A stretch of 64,000 nt of DNA from Corallococcus sp. NCRR (GTDB lineage: Bacteria; Myxococcota; Myxococcia; Myxococcales; Myxococcaceae), in the NCBI RefSeq assembly GCF_026965535.1, contig NZ_CP114039.1, forward strand, positions 6,758,001-6,822,000, written 5' to 3'. Shown here piece by piece: positions 53,130 to 62,305 of this stretch. How positions within the stretch are numbered: position 1 is the stretch's first letter; every line of letters starts with the position of its first letter. The translations under genes and the position numbers were made by a program. The notes below the pieces were generated by a model. That model did no database searches. It saw only the letters and a program-made list of their open reading frames with translations, and had not been told where the DNA came from.

Positions 53130-54083
53130 ATGGCCTCTCAGTCCCAGAAGAAGACCCCTCGCGCTGGCTTCGCCGCGCTCATCGGCCGGCCCAACGTGGG
53201 CAAGAGCACGCTGCTCAACGTGCTCACGGGCGAGAAGATCGCCATTGTCTCGCCCAAGCCGCAGACCACCCGCAACCGCATCCTGGGCGTGGTGTCGCGC
53301 CCGGAAGGGCAGGTGGCGTTCATCGACACGCCCGGCATCCACCAGGCCAAGGGTGAGCTCAACCGCTACATGGTGGAGGCCGCCCTCTCCGCGGCCGAGG
53401 AGGTGGACCTGGTCCTCTTCCTCATCGAGCCGCCCCAGGGCGAGACGCTGGACGTGACGCCGGGCAACCGCGCCATCCTCGAGCGGCTGCAGAAGGTGGG
53501 CAAGCCCACCTTCCTGGTCATCAACAAGATCGACTCCATCCCCAAGTCGAAGCTGCTGCCGCTCATCGCCCTCTACGGCCAGGAGTTCCCCTTCGCGGAG
53601 GTGGTGCCCATCTCCGCGCGGGAGAAGGACGGCGTGGAGCACCTGTTCCAGGTCGTGCTGGGCCACCTGCCGGAGGGCGAGCCCCTCTTCGCGGAGGACA
53701 TGCTCACGGACCAGCAGGAGCGCGTCCTCGTCGCGGAGTACATCCGCGAGCAGGTCCTGCGTCACTGCCGCCAGGAGATCCCGTACTCCACCGCGGTGCT
53801 GGTGGACGTGTTCGATGAGTCCGAGCGCGAGCCGCGCCCGGGCACGCCCCCGGGCCAGCTGGGCGGCCTCATCCGCATCGCGGCGTCCATCTACGTGGAG
53901 CGCGACAGCCAGAAGGCCATCCTGATTGGCAAGCAGGGGCAGATGCTGAAGCTCATTGGCACGGACGCGCGCAAGTCCGTGCAGCGCCTCCTGGGCGCGC
54001 ACGTGTACCTGGACCTGCGCGTGCGCGTGGAGACCCGCTGGAGCGAGCGCGCCGCGGGCCTGCGGAAGCTGGGGTACGAGTGA
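53130..54083 (+). CDS. era: GTPase Era
   Basis: 317 residues. Binds 16S rRNA during 30S assembly. G1 GRPNVGKST, G3 DTPG, G4 NKID and G5 SAR are intact. The C-terminal KH domain carries RDSQKAILIGKQGQMLKLIG. rnc-era clustering is common in bacteria. A 24-codon frame starts within its stop codon (TGATG). Confidence 0.96.
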   Translation: MASQSQKKTPRAGFAALIGRPNVGKSTLLNVLTGEKIAIVSPKPQTTRNRILGVVSRPEGQVAFIDTPGIHQAKGELNRYMVEAALSAAEEVDLVLFLIEPPQGETLDVTPGNRAILERLQKVGKPTFLVINKIDSIPKSKLLPLIALYGQEFPFAEVVPISAREKDGVEHLFQVVLGHLPEGEPLFAEDMLTDQQERVLVAEYIREQVLRHCRQEIPYSTAVLVDVFDESEREPRPGTPPGQLGGLIRIAASIYVERDSQKAILIGKQGQMLKLIGTDARKSVQRLLGAHVYLDLRVRVETRWSERAAGLRKLGYE

Positions 54084-54157
54084 TGTCGCCGCTGAAGTCC
54101 GTACCGCTGACGTCGTTGCCTTCGAAGTCGTCGTCGCTGTCGAAAGAGACTCCATGA
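54083..54157 (+). CDS. 24-residue ORF linking era to der
   Basis: ATG at 54083 overlaps the era stop and the TGA overlaps the der ATG (CCATGA). The encoded peptide is Ser/Leu/Lys-rich (MSPLKSVPLTSLPSKSSSL...) and has no known family. No other start or ribosome-binding site for der is obvious, so this frame may carry ribosomes from era to der. It may also be only a spacer. Confidence 0.45.
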   Translation: MSPLKSVPLTSLPSKSSSLSKETP

Positions 54158-55563
54158 AGCCGCTGGTCGCCATTGTCGGTCGCCCCAACGTGGGCAAGAG
54201 CACGCTGTTCAACCGCCTGGTGGGCCGCCGCATCGCGCTCGTCGAGGACCAGCCCGGCGTCACCCGCGACCGGCACTACGCCGACGCGGAGTGGGAGGGC
54301 CGCGCCTTCACCCTCATCGACACGGGCGGCTTCGTCCCCGGTGAGAAGGACTCGCTGCTCAAGCAGGTGCGCGAGCAGGCGCAGTTCGCCGTGGAGGAGT
54401 GCGACGTCATCATCTTCGTGGTGGACGCCCGCGCGGGCATGACCACCGCGGACGAGGCCGTGGCCAACTACCTGCGCAAGGCGGGCAAGCCCGTCGTCGT
54501 GGCGGCCAACAAGCTGGACAACGAGTCCGGGCAGATGCAGTCGCTGGCCGGCGAGTTCTTCCGCCTGGGCCTGGGCGACGTGAACGCCATGTCCGCCGAG
54601 CACAACCTGGGCATGGGCAGCCTGATGGACTCCGTGGTGTCCAAGCTCCCGGAGAAGCAGGAGGGCGAGGACTCCGAGGCGCCGCCGGACGACGGGAAGA
54701 TCCGCGTGGCCATCATCGGCCGGCCCAACGTGGGCAAGAGCACGCTGGTCAACGCCATCCTCAAGGAGAAGCGCGTCGTCACCAGCGACGTCGCCGGCAC
54801 CACGCGTGACCCCATCGACTCGGAGGTCACGTACAAGGGCAACCAGCTCATCCTCACGGACACCGCGGGCATCCGGCGCAAGAAGACCATCGCGCACCAG
54901 GTGGAGCAGTACTCCGTCATCGCGGCGCTGAAGGTCCTGGAGCGCAGCGACGTGGCGGTGCTGCTGATGGACGCCACCGAGCCCGCGGTGGATCAGGACG
55001 CGAAGCTCGCGGGCCTGTCCATGGACCGGGGCCGCGCGCTGGTCATCGTGGTGAACAAGTGGGACCTCATCGCGGAGGACAAGCGCCGCCAGGAGGCCTT
55101 CCGCGAGGACCTCAAGATCGCCCTCAAGTTCGTGGGCTACGCGCCGGTCATCTTCACGTCCGCCCTGCACGGCTCCAAGGTGGAGAAGGTCGTGGACGTG
55201 GCGGTGGAGCTGGCCAAGCAGTTCCGCTTCCGGGCGCCCACCCCCCAGCTCAACAAGCTGCTGGACTACATGGTGGACAACAACCCGGCGCCCATCGTGA
55301 AGAGCAAGCCGCTGCGCCTGTACTACATCGCCCAGGTGGCGGCGGCCCCGCCGACCTTCACCCTCACCTGCAACGAACCGCAGGGCGTGCCGGACATGTA
55401 CAAGCGGTACATCACCAACCAGATCCGCAAGACGTTCGATTTGCGGGTCCCCATCCGTCTGCTCTTCCGCGAGCGGCCAGGCAAGGCCAAGCGCGAAGCC
55501 CGCAAGAACCCGCATCTGGCGGGGAAGGGCGGTAAGGGTGGGAAGCGCGCGGGGCGCGACTGA
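54154..55563 (+). CDS. der: GTPase Der (EngA)
   Basis: 469 residues. Two tandem G domains (GRPNVGKST near residues 8-16 and again near 188-196), DTGG and DTAG switch motifs, both NK(L/W)D motifs, and a C-terminal KH-like domain. It acts in 50S subunit assembly. The C-terminal tail is basic and glycine-rich (GGKGGKRAGRD). Confidence 0.96.
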   Translation: MKPLVAIVGRPNVGKSTLFNRLVGRRIALVEDQPGVTRDRHYADAEWEGRAFTLIDTGGFVPGEKDSLLKQVREQAQFAVEECDVIIFVVDARAGMTTADEAVANYLRKAGKPVVVAANKLDNESGQMQSLAGEFFRLGLGDVNAMSAEHNLGMGSLMDSVVSKLPEKQEGEDSEAPPDDGKIRVAIIGRPNVGKSTLVNAILKEKRVVTSDVAGTTRDPIDSEVTYKGNQLILTDTAGIRRKKTIAHQVEQYSVIAALKVLERSDVAVLLMDATEPAVDQDAKLAGLSMDRGRALVIVVNKWDLIAEDKRRQEAFREDLKIALKFVGYAPVIFTSALHGSKVEKVVDVAVELAKQFRFRAPTPQLNKLLDYMVDNNPAPIVKSKPLRLYYIAQVAAAPPTFTLTCNEPQGVPDMYKRYITNQIRKTFDLRVPIRLLFRERPGKAKREARKNPHLAGKGGKGGKRAGRD

Positions 55564-55661
55564 CCGCGCTCGCGCGTTGACACTCCCAGCGGGCGCTCTT
55601 TACAGTGCGCCGCTTTCCCAGAGCGAAGAGCACCGTCGAGCCGGAGAGAGGTCCCTTCATC

Positions 55662-56468
55662 GTGGCCCAGCAGAAGACCGAGAAGATTCGCCAGCAGGAG
55701 CTTCGTCAGCCGGACGCCTTCCAGAGGGCGGGAGCGGACGCGAGGGACTGGCTGATGCAGCGCCAGAAGTTCCTCGCCATTGGCGCGGGCGTGCTCGTGC
55801 TGGGCGCGGTGGGCGTGGCCATCGGCAGTGAGGTCTCCAAGCGTGGCGAGGAGCAGGCCTCCATGGCCCTGGGCCAGGCCCTCACCGTCCTGGACCGCCC
55901 CGTGACGGGCGTGGACCCGGTGGACCCCTCCGCCACGGAGCCCCCGTTCCCCACGGTGCAGGCCCGCGACGAAGAGGTCGTGAAGCAGCTGGCCGCCTTC
56001 CGCAAGGAGCACGGCGGCACCCGCTCGGCGACGACGGCCGCCCTGCCGCAGGCCAAGGCCGAGTTCCGGCTGGGCAAGAACGACGACGCCCTGGCGTCCC
56101 TGGACGTCTTCCTCAAGGGCGCCCCGGAGAACGACGCCCTGCGCGCCAGCGCCCTGGAAGGTCAGGGCTACGCCTACGAGGCCAAGGGTGACTACGCCCA
56201 GGCCATCACCTCCTTCGAGGCGATGGAGAAGGCGGACACCGGCGAGTACCTGGTCGGCATGGGCGCGTACCACAAGGCGCGCATGCTCATCCTCCAGGGC
56301 AAGAAGGACGAGGCGGCGCAGGTGCTGTCCAAGATCCCCACGGACCATCCGAACAGCGCCGCGGCCCGTCAGGCCACCGAGCGCATGGCGGTGCTGGCCG
56401 CGGAGGGCGTGAAGGTGCCCACGCCGGCGCCTCCCGCCGCGACGGCCACGGACGCGGGGCAGCCGTAG
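55662..56468 (+). CDS. YfgM-like tetratricopeptide protein
   Basis: 268 residues from a GTG preceded by GAGAGAGG. One transmembrane segment (about 37-58, FLAIGAGVLVLGAVGVAIG) with a basic cytoplasmic N-terminus, then periplasmic helical TPR repeats (LRASALEGQGYAYEAKGDYA; HKARMLILQGKKDEAAQVL). The der-yfgM-bamB order is the same gene set as in E. coli (yfgM-bamB-der), supporting a YfgM-type chaperone role with the Sec translocon. Confidence 0.86.
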   Translation: MAQQKTEKIRQQELRQPDAFQRAGADARDWLMQRQKFLAIGAGVLVLGAVGVAIGSEVSKRGEEQASMALGQALTVLDRPVTGVDPVDPSATEPPFPTVQARDEEVVKQLAAFRKEHGGTRSATTAALPQAKAEFRLGKNDDALASLDVFLKGAPENDALRASALEGQGYAYEAKGDYAQAITSFEAMEKADTGEYLVGMGAYHKARMLILQGKKDEAAQVLSKIPTDHPNSAAARQATERMAVLAAEGVKVPTPAPPAATATDAGQP

Positions 56469-56475
56469 CGCGCTC

Positions 56476-57654
56476 ATGACCATGCGGCTTGCTCGGTGGA
56501 AGCGGTGGGTGGGAGTGGCGGCTGGGGCAGGGCTCCTGGCCGGGTGTGCGTCGGCGCCGCTGTACGGCAACCCGGAGCTGCCCGCGGCGCCCCGTCAGCC
56601 GCCGGTGGACTACTTCCAGGTGAACTGGTGGGCGGGGCTCGTCGACAAGGTCCCGCTGCTGGAGTACTCGCCGCGCGAGCCGGCCTCCCCGGTGTACGAC
56701 CCGGAGAGCCGGAACGTCGTGGTGCAGACGCGTGACGGCTACGTCCGCGCGGTGGGGCCGGACGGGAAGGTGGCCTGGTCCCTGCGCACCGGCGCCCGGG
56801 CGCTCGCGGGCGGTCTGGCCAGCGAGGGCGTCATCTACCTGCCGGGCGGTGACGGCGTGCTGTACGCGCTGGATGGCCGCACCGGCGCGGTGAAGTGGAA
56901 GTACGCCACCAACGAGTCCCTGGCCACGGTGCCGGTGCTCGCGGACGGCCTGGTGCTGGTGGCCACGGACACCGACACGGTGTTCGCGGTGAAGGCCACG
57001 GACGGCACGTGGGTGTGGCAGTACCGGCGCGACCCGCCGTCCGGCTTCACCGTCCGGGGCGCCTCCGCGCCGCGAGTGGACCAGGACACCGCGTACATCG
57101 GCTTCTCCGACGGCTTCCTCGTCGCCCTCAAGGTGGAGGACGGCGGCGTCGTCTGGGAGAAGTCCCTGTCGGGCGCGGGCACGGAGTTCCTGGACGTGGA
57201 CACCACGCCCGCCATCGACTCGGCGGGGCGGCTGTATGTGGCCTCGTACAAGAACGGCCTGTACGCCCTGGAGGCGGACACCGGCGCCGTCATCTGGAAC
57301 GCCAGCGTCGGCGGCCTGACGTCGCTGCTGGCCCGGGGCGAGGTGGTGTTCGCGACCGGCGACGGCCGCGTGGACGCCTACCTGGGAGAGACGGGAAAGC
57401 TCATCTGGTCGCTCCCCCTCAAGAACAGGATGGCGCTCGCTCCGGTGTTGGCCAGGGGAATGCTGCTGGTGCCCAACGAGCGCGCGCTGCTGTTCGTGGA
57501 CCCGACGACGGGCAAGTCTCGCATGGCCTGGAACCCGGGCGTGGGCATCTCCGCGCCGCCGTTCGTGGTGGGCTCGCGGGTGTACGTGCTGTCCAACAAC
57601 GCGTACCTGTACGCGCTGGACATGAACGACGTGAAGAAGGGGCCGCGCGGGTGA
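56476..57654 (+). CDS. bamB: Outer membrane assembly lipoprotein BamB
   Basis: 392 residues, equal to E. coli BamB. Lipoprotein signal with lipobox LLAGC (Cys24), then an eight-blade PQQ-type propeller (blades end in patterns such as DGKVAWSLRT, TGAVKWKYAT, DGTWVWQYRR and TGAVIWNAS). It is part of the BAM complex. It follows the YfgM-like gene by 7 bases and overlaps the Nudix gene. Confidence 0.92.
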   Translation: MTMRLARWKRWVGVAAGAGLLAGCASAPLYGNPELPAAPRQPPVDYFQVNWWAGLVDKVPLLEYSPREPASPVYDPESRNVVVQTRDGYVRAVGPDGKVAWSLRTGARALAGGLASEGVIYLPGGDGVLYALDGRTGAVKWKYATNESLATVPVLADGLVLVATDTDTVFAVKATDGTWVWQYRRDPPSGFTVRGASAPRVDQDTAYIGFSDGFLVALKVEDGGVVWEKSLSGAGTEFLDVDTTPAIDSAGRLYVASYKNGLYALEADTGAVIWNASVGGLTSLLARGEVVFATGDGRVDAYLGETGKLIWSLPLKNRMALAPVLARGMLLVPNERALLFVDPTTGKSRMAWNPGVGISAPPFVVGSRVYVLSNNAYLYALDMNDVKKGPRG

Positions 57655-58088
57655 CGCGCGCCGTGCCCCGGACGGTGCGGGTGGTGGCGGCGCTGATTCC
57701 CCGGCCCGGTCCGGAAGGCGGCGGGCCGAGGTACCTGGTCCAGCAGCGCCTTCCCGGTGGGAGCCGCGCGCTCCTCTGGGAGTTCCCCGGCGGCAAGGTG
57801 GAGGCGGGCGAGACGGACGAAGCCGCCCTCGCTCGCGAGTGCCGCGAGGAACTGGACGTGGAGCTCTCCGTGGGCCGCCGCCTGTGGGAGGGCCGGCACA
57901 CGTACCCGGACCTCACCGTGGAGCTGGTGCTGCTCTCGGCCACGATTGTGTCCGGCGAGCCGAAGCCGCTGGGCGCGCACCAGCTGGCGTTCCACACGCC
58001 CACGGAGATGCAGGCGCTGCCGTTCTGCGAGGCGGACATTCCGCTCCTCGACGACCTCCTGGCGGGAAGGCTGGGTGCGCTCGATTGA
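57651..58088 (+). CDS. Nudix hydrolase (MutT-like)
   Basis: 145 residues. The Nudix box is complete: GGKVEAGETDEAALAREC then REELDVEL, matching GX5EX7REUXEEXGU. WEFPGG precedes it as in MutT/(d)CTP pyrophosphohydrolases that hydrolyse oxidised nucleotides. GTG start overlaps the bamB stop; its TGA overlaps the next ATG. Confidence 0.92.
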   Translation: MTRAVPRTVRVVAALIPRPGPEGGGPRYLVQQRLPGGSRALLWEFPGGKVEAGETDEAALARECREELDVELSVGRRLWEGRHTYPDLTVELVLLSATIVSGEPKPLGAHQLAFHTPTEMQALPFCEADIPLLDDLLAGRLGALD

Positions 58089-58963
58089 TGCTGCTGCACA
58101 CGTTCCAGCTCATCCCCGGCGTGGGGCCGTGGCGCGAGAAGGACCTGTGGTCCAAGGGCATCCGGACCTGGGATGACTTCCCGGACGGCGGCATCGTCAT
58201 CAGCCGCAAGGCGGACACGGCGGCCCGCGAGCGCATCGCGGAGGCCCGGGCGGCGCTGGCCCGGAGGGACTTGAAGGACCTGGCCCGCATGGTGCCGCCG
58301 CGCGAGCACTGGCGCCTGTTCCCGGAGTTCCAGGACGACGCCGTCTACTTCGACATCGAGACGGACGGCAGCAAGACGCAGGTGCCCACGGTGGTGAGCC
58401 TGTTCGACGCCTCGGGGCTGCACGTCTTCATCCAGGGCCGGAACATGGACGCGCTGCCGGAGGCCATGGCGAAGCGGCGGCTGTGGGTGACGTTCAACGG
58501 CTCGTGCTTCGACGTGCCGGTGCTGAAGGAGTACTTCGGCGCGAAGAACTTCCCGGTGCCGGAGGCGCACATCGACCTGCGCTTCGTCACGCGGCGGCTG
58601 GGGATGGGCGGCGGGCTGAAGGAGATTGAAGACAAGCTGGGCGTGGGCCGGCCGCCGCACCTGAAGGGCGTGAATGGCTACGACGCAGTGCTGCTGTGGC
58701 GCGCGTACCTGCGGCGCGGCGACGTGGAGGCCCTGCGCTACCTGGTCGAGTACAACCTCTACGACTCGTTCCAGCTCCGGTCGTTGATGGACCTGGCGTA
58801 CAACAAGGGCGCGGACGACCTGAACATGGACGTCCCCCGGCTGAAGGTCTTCGAGCGCGGGGACCTGCTGTACGACGTGAGCCGGCTGCTGCTGGAGTTG
58901 GGGCCCACCGAGCGCGACCTCGACACGCTCGCGCGCGTGCGGGCCATGGAGCAGGATTCCTGA
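58088..58963 (+). CDS. RNase H-fold (YprB-like) exonuclease domain protein
   Basis: 291 residues. The DEDD-type motif VYFDIETDG (about 97) with later acids in FNGSCFDVPVL and YNLYDSFQL matches the YprB ribonuclease-H-like domain. N-terminus (LIPGVGPWREKDLWSKGI) resembles a helix-hairpin-helix nucleic-acid-binding motif. Probably acts on nucleic acids in the cytoplasm; substrate unknown. Confidence 0.87.
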   Translation: MLLHTFQLIPGVGPWREKDLWSKGIRTWDDFPDGGIVISRKADTAARERIAEARAALARRDLKDLARMVPPREHWRLFPEFQDDAVYFDIETDGSKTQVPTVVSLFDASGLHVFIQGRNMDALPEAMAKRRLWVTFNGSCFDVPVLKEYFGAKNFPVPEAHIDLRFVTRRLGMGGGLKEIEDKLGVGRPPHLKGVNGYDAVLLWRAYLRRGDVEALRYLVEYNLYDSFQLRSLMDLAYNKGADDLNMDVPRLKVFERGDLLYDVSRLLLELGPTERDLDTLARVRAMEQDS

Positions 58964-58974
58964 GCGGCCAGGTC

Positions 58975-60027
58975 GTGCCTTGGGTCGGCCGGCCGAGGCC
59001 CGCCACGCCGTGGGGCATCCCCAGCCGCCGCGTCGCGCTCACTCGAATCACGACGTTGCCGGTGACGGACGCGGAGTGGGCGGGCGATGGCTTCGTGCTG
59101 CCTCCCTCGGGCGAGTCCGTGGGGCTGGCCCTGGGCGTGCGGCGCCTGGCCGTGCTCGGGGCGCGGGAGTCCTGGCCGCCGGGGCTCGCGCTGGAGCTGC
59201 CTCGGACCGCGGGGCTCGTGGCGTTGCATCCGTCGCTCCGGTGCGCGGCGGTGCTGGGCCCGGGGCGCATCGAGATGGTGGGCCGGGCGCAGGACGGGAG
59301 CCCGGTGGAGACGCCCGCTCGGGCCTGGACCCGGCACACGCAGTCCCTGGGGTTCGACGTCACCGGCGAGAGCCTCTGGACGAGCGGCGTCCAGGACGGC
59401 CGGGCTTCGGTGCGTGTCCTGGATGCCCGAACGTTATCGGACGTACCGGGGACGGAGGCCGGGCTGGAGCTGGACACGCCGGTGTTGGGCGAGGACGACC
59501 TGGACGGGCTGCACGAATGGATGCCGCATCCGCGCCTGCCAGTAATGGGCGTGTCGGTGAGCCTGGGCCAGGAGGGCACGTGGCTCACGTTCGTGGAGCG
59601 CGGCGCGGCGGGGCTCGTGCGGGGCGCGACGGTCGCTTCGGTGGAGGCGCCGTTCTATCCGGCGGGGTTCCTTCCGGACGGCTCGGGCTTCATCGGCGTG
59701 GGTGGCACCTGGGTGCGGCGCTGGACATACCCGGAGGCCACGCTGGCGGCGGAGTTCATGCTGCCGGAACAAGGCACGCTCGCCACGGGGTACAGCGGGC
59801 TGGTGACGGAGCGGGCGGTGCTGGTGGCGGTGGAGGACCTGTTGGAAGCGGGTGAGTGGTACCTGCTTCAACTGGACCCGGGTTCGCTGCGGCCCGTGTG
59901 TGCGTGGGAGCTGCCGTTGTCCACGGAGGCCGTCACGTCGGTGCACCTGCTGCCCGGCGGCTTCATCCTGTCGCCCGAGGACGGCCAGCTCTGGCGGCTG
60001 CCCGACGAGGTCCTGGCCGAGCGGTGA
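58975..60027 (+). CDS. Hypothetical beta-propeller-like protein
   Basis: 350 residues from a GTG at 58975; the frame is open further upstream but overlaps the previous gene in another frame. No signal peptide. Short beta-rich repeats (LALGVRRLAVLGARES, AAVLGPGRIEMVGR, GGFILSPEDGQLWRLPDE) suggest a WD40/YVTN-like propeller; no firm family. Confidence 0.75.
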   Translation: MPWVGRPRPATPWGIPSRRVALTRITTLPVTDAEWAGDGFVLPPSGESVGLALGVRRLAVLGARESWPPGLALELPRTAGLVALHPSLRCAAVLGPGRIEMVGRAQDGSPVETPARAWTRHTQSLGFDVTGESLWTSGVQDGRASVRVLDARTLSDVPGTEAGLELDTPVLGEDDLDGLHEWMPHPRLPVMGVSVSLGQEGTWLTFVERGAAGLVRGATVASVEAPFYPAGFLPDGSGFIGVGGTWVRRWTYPEATLAAEFMLPEQGTLATGYSGLVTERAVLVAVEDLLEAGEWYLLQLDPGSLRPVCAWELPLSTEAVTSVHLLPGGFILSPEDGQLWRLPDEVLAER

Positions 60028-60096
60028 ACACAGACGGCGCGGATTGTTCACGCGCGCGTGGAATGGCTCGGAGCCCTGTCTGTAAGGTCCGGGACC

Positions 60097-60978
60097 ATGA
60101 GCGATCCGAACTTCGTGAATCAGGGCCCTGGAGCCATTCCGCCGTCGCCGGAGGCCGAGCCGCCCAAGTCTCCATCGCGGGGCAAGGTCCTGGGCGTCCT
60201 GGTCGCGCTGATGGTCGTGGGGGTGGTGGCTTCGTACTTCGGCCTGAGGCGCCAGTCGGAGGCGCCCGGGGTGACGGCGCCGCCGGTGGTGGACGCGGGC
60301 GTGGCGGAGGTGCCCGCGGAGGTGTCGCTGCCAGAGAGCGACGGCCGCATCCGCGACCTGGTGGGCAAGCTGTCGGTGGACCCGGAGCTGGCGAAGTGGC
60401 TCCAGGAGCAGGACCTGGCGCGCCGGTTCACCGCGTCCGTGAGCAACATCGCCGAGGGTGAGAGCCCCCGGGCCTCGCTGTTGTTCATGGCGCCCGTGGG
60501 GGCGTTCCAGGTGGGCGCGGCCGGGGCGAACGGGCGCTCGGAGATCGCGCCGCTGAGCTACGCGCGCTACGACCTGGTAGCCCGGGTGCTGGGCTCGCTG
60601 GACGCGTCCGGCGCGGCGATGGTGTACCGGGAGCTGAAGCCGCTCATCGACCAGGCGTACCGGGAGATCGCGCCGCCGGATCAGGGCTTCGAGACCGCGT
60701 TCGGCAGGGCCATCCAGCACCTGTTGGCGGTGCCGGTGCCGAAGGGACCGGTGCAGGTGGAGCCCAAGGGCGCGCTGTATGTGTATGCGTCGCCGGAGCT
60801 GGAGGGGCTGAGCAAGGCCCAGAAGCACTTGCTGCGGATGGGTCCGGGGAACATGCGGATCATCCAGGCGAAGCTGCGGGAGATGCGCACGGCGCTGAAC
60901 CTGCCGACCCCGGCGCCGGCCACGCCCGAGCCGTTGCCGGATCAGGAGGCGCCGGGGCAGTCAGAGACCCAGGAATGA
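60097..60978 (+). CDS. DUF3014 protein
   Basis: 293 residues from the ATG at 60097. A Pro-rich N-terminus precedes a transmembrane segment (about 34-52, VLGVLVALMVVGVVASYFG). The conserved DUF3014 core begins at about residue 85 (IRDLVGKLSVDPELAKWL, RRFTASVSNIAEGESPR). Most of the protein should be periplasmic. Function unknown; found widely in Proteobacteria. Ends 3 bases from the converging lipoprotein gene. Confidence 0.87.
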   Translation: MSDPNFVNQGPGAIPPSPEAEPPKSPSRGKVLGVLVALMVVGVVASYFGLRRQSEAPGVTAPPVVDAGVAEVPAEVSLPESDGRIRDLVGKLSVDPELAKWLQEQDLARRFTASVSNIAEGESPRASLLFMAPVGAFQVGAAGANGRSEIAPLSYARYDLVARVLGSLDASGAAMVYRELKPLIDQAYREIAPPDQGFETAFGRAIQHLLAVPVPKGPVQVEPKGALYVYASPELEGLSKAQKHLLRMGPGNMRIIQAKLREMRTALNLPTPAPATPEPLPDQEAPGQSETQE

Positions 60979-60981
60979 CGG

Positions 60982-61536
60982 CTACTTGCGCTTCTTGCCG
61001 CCCTTGGCGGGCGGCGGAGGCGGCTTGGGCTTCTCCTTGTCGCCGATGATCTGGAACGAGGCCCGGAGGTCCTCGACGTCGCGGCCGCGCGAGTCCTGGA
61101 ACGACGAGCCGGTCTGCGAGTCGACGACGAGGGTGTACGAGTAGCCGGTCTTGAGCGGCTGCGGCAGGTGGATGCGGTACACGAGGCCGTCATCGGCCTC
61201 GGACACGGAGTCGTCGGAGACCATGGCCCGGTCGGCTTCGTCCATGAGCCGGACGCGGTAGTTCTTGAGGCCCAGGGTGCTGCGAAGCTCCAGGTCGGAC
61301 GTGGGCTCCACGAGCGGTTTTTCCTCCAGGGCCAGGGGGATGAGCGCGGAGCCGCCATCCGGCGACTGGTACTGGAGCGTGAAGACCACGGCCTCGGGGC
61401 CCGAGTCCGGGGCCGCCGTGGCGCCGGTGACGCCGCCGTCCACGGGGGCCTGGGACGTCTTGTCGGGACAGCCCGTCAGCAGGGCTGCGGTGAGGCCGCA
61501 AAGCGCGGCGAGTCCGGTTCGTCGGAAGAGGCGCAT
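60982..61536 (-). CDS. Hypothetical lipoprotein with basic C-terminus
   Basis: 184 residues. Signal peptide with lipobox LLTGC (Cys23). An Ala/Asp/Gly linker leads into an Ig-like beta-domain (FTLQYQSPDGGSALIPLAL; SYTLVVDSQTGSSFQDS). The C-terminus is Pro/Lys-rich (KPKPPPPPAKGGKKRK), possibly binding nucleic acid or peptidoglycan. No family recognised. Confidence 0.83.
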   Translation of the reverse strand: MRLFRRTGLAALCGLTAALLTGCPDKTSQAPVDGGVTGATAAPDSGPEAVVFTLQYQSPDGGSALIPLALEEKPLVEPTSDLELRSTLGLKNYRVRLMDEADRAMVSDDSVSEADDGLVYRIHLPQPLKTGYSYTLVVDSQTGSSFQDSRGRDVEDLRASFQIIGDKEKPKPPPPPAKGGKKRK

Positions 61537-61857
61537 GGGGCGGCAAGGTACGTTCCGGACCCGGGCACGGGAAGCACGAGATTCCACCGGCCGGTTGGTG
61601 GCCGACTGACCTGGACGATGTCGATGAGCCCGATGACACCTGAAGGCGGACCCGAGCATCCGGGGATGAGCCAGTTGCGAGGACGTCCGCGGAGGCCATG
61701 GGCGGGCCAGGGAAGCGCCTGGAATCCTTGGGGAACCCCTGGTCGAAACGTCTGATAAGAAGCGTGAGGTCAGAGCCCTTGAAGATTGCAAGTTTTCGGC
61801 GTAAAAACGTGCCGATTTTGTCCCCGTTTTTGCCACGGCGCGCACCAGTAGCGAAAG

Positions 61858-61880
61858 GGTCCTGACGGGTCGTCAGGGCC
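61858..61880. repeat. Hairpin, 9 bp
   Basis: GGTCCTGAC and GTCAGGGCC pair (one G-U) around GGGTC. First of the hairpin series in the gene-free region. Confidence 0.5.
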
Positions 61881-62015
61881 AACCGCGAAAGCTCGCCCAG
61901 GGATAGGGGCGGTCACAGTTTCAGGGGGTCTGGGGAGCGCTCCAGCAGGCTTCCGGTTCCACCCGGTCCCCACCAGAAAACCGGCTTCGGTGTTCCACCA
62001 CCGTTGACGGTTAGT

Positions 62016-62072
62016 CCCCAGGGTTCGAGGCTTTCCCGAGCCTCACCCTGGGGCGGTAGTTTCGCTACCGCC
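62016..62072. repeat. Two adjacent strong hairpins
   Basis: Hairpin one: CCCCAGGGT(TC)GAGGCT pairs with AGCCTCACCCTGGGG (15 bp with a 2-base bulge, loop TTCCCG). Hairpin two starts at once: GGCGGTAG/CTACCGCC with loop TTTCG; it shares GG with the first stem, so the two could be alternative folds. No T-run follows. It could be a non-coding RNA, a phage-type control site or an attachment region; nothing decides between them. Confidence 0.55.
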
Positions 62073-62167
62073 TGCCCCTAAGCTACGTCTCCGCCCAGGC
62101 GGAATTCAACCCGCAGGCGAAATTCCCGCCATCCCCGGTCGCGCAATGCGCCCGCCAGGAGACAGCT

Positions 62168-62199
62168 CGGCCCGCCCTCCAGGGGAGGAGGGCGGGCCG
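62168..62199. terminator. 13-bp hairpin, likely terminator for the minus-strand genes
   Basis: CGGCCCGCCCTCC (62168-62180) and GGAGGGCGGGCCG (62187-62199) pair perfectly around a 6-base loop, about 105 bases beyond the last minus-strand stop. No T-run on the minus strand. Confidence 0.6.
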
Positions 62200-62305
62200 T
62201 CCAGCTCCAGCGGGGCCGCGCTGGGGGCGCCTCTCCAAGGTCAGGCGCCACAATGCTTGAGGGAGTCAACCTTGCCGGCGCGCAACGCACGGCGCCAGCG
62301 GAAGC

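Larger units (their letters stand above)
61537..62305. other. 769-bp gene-free, structure-rich region
   Basis: No supported coding frame on either strand. Contains an AT-rich patch for this genome at about 61785-61845 (runs such as GTAAAAACG and GTTTTTGCC), then a chain of hairpins (61858-61880, 62016-62053, 62052-62072 and 62168-62199), and a near-direct repeat GGCGGAATTC / GGCGAAATTC (about 62098 and 62116). It separates the core-type genes from the unrecognised minus-strand genes at the window end. Confidence 0.6.

Noticed and set aside
61858-62072. Identification with the myxobacterial regulatory RNA Pxr
   Set aside because: Multiple stem-loops alone are not enough; I cannot match the sequence from memory and the gene context is different.
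61750-62130. CRISPR array or tandem repeat array
   Set aside because: There are hairpins and one imperfect 10-base direct repeat, but no regularly spaced repeats and no cas genes.
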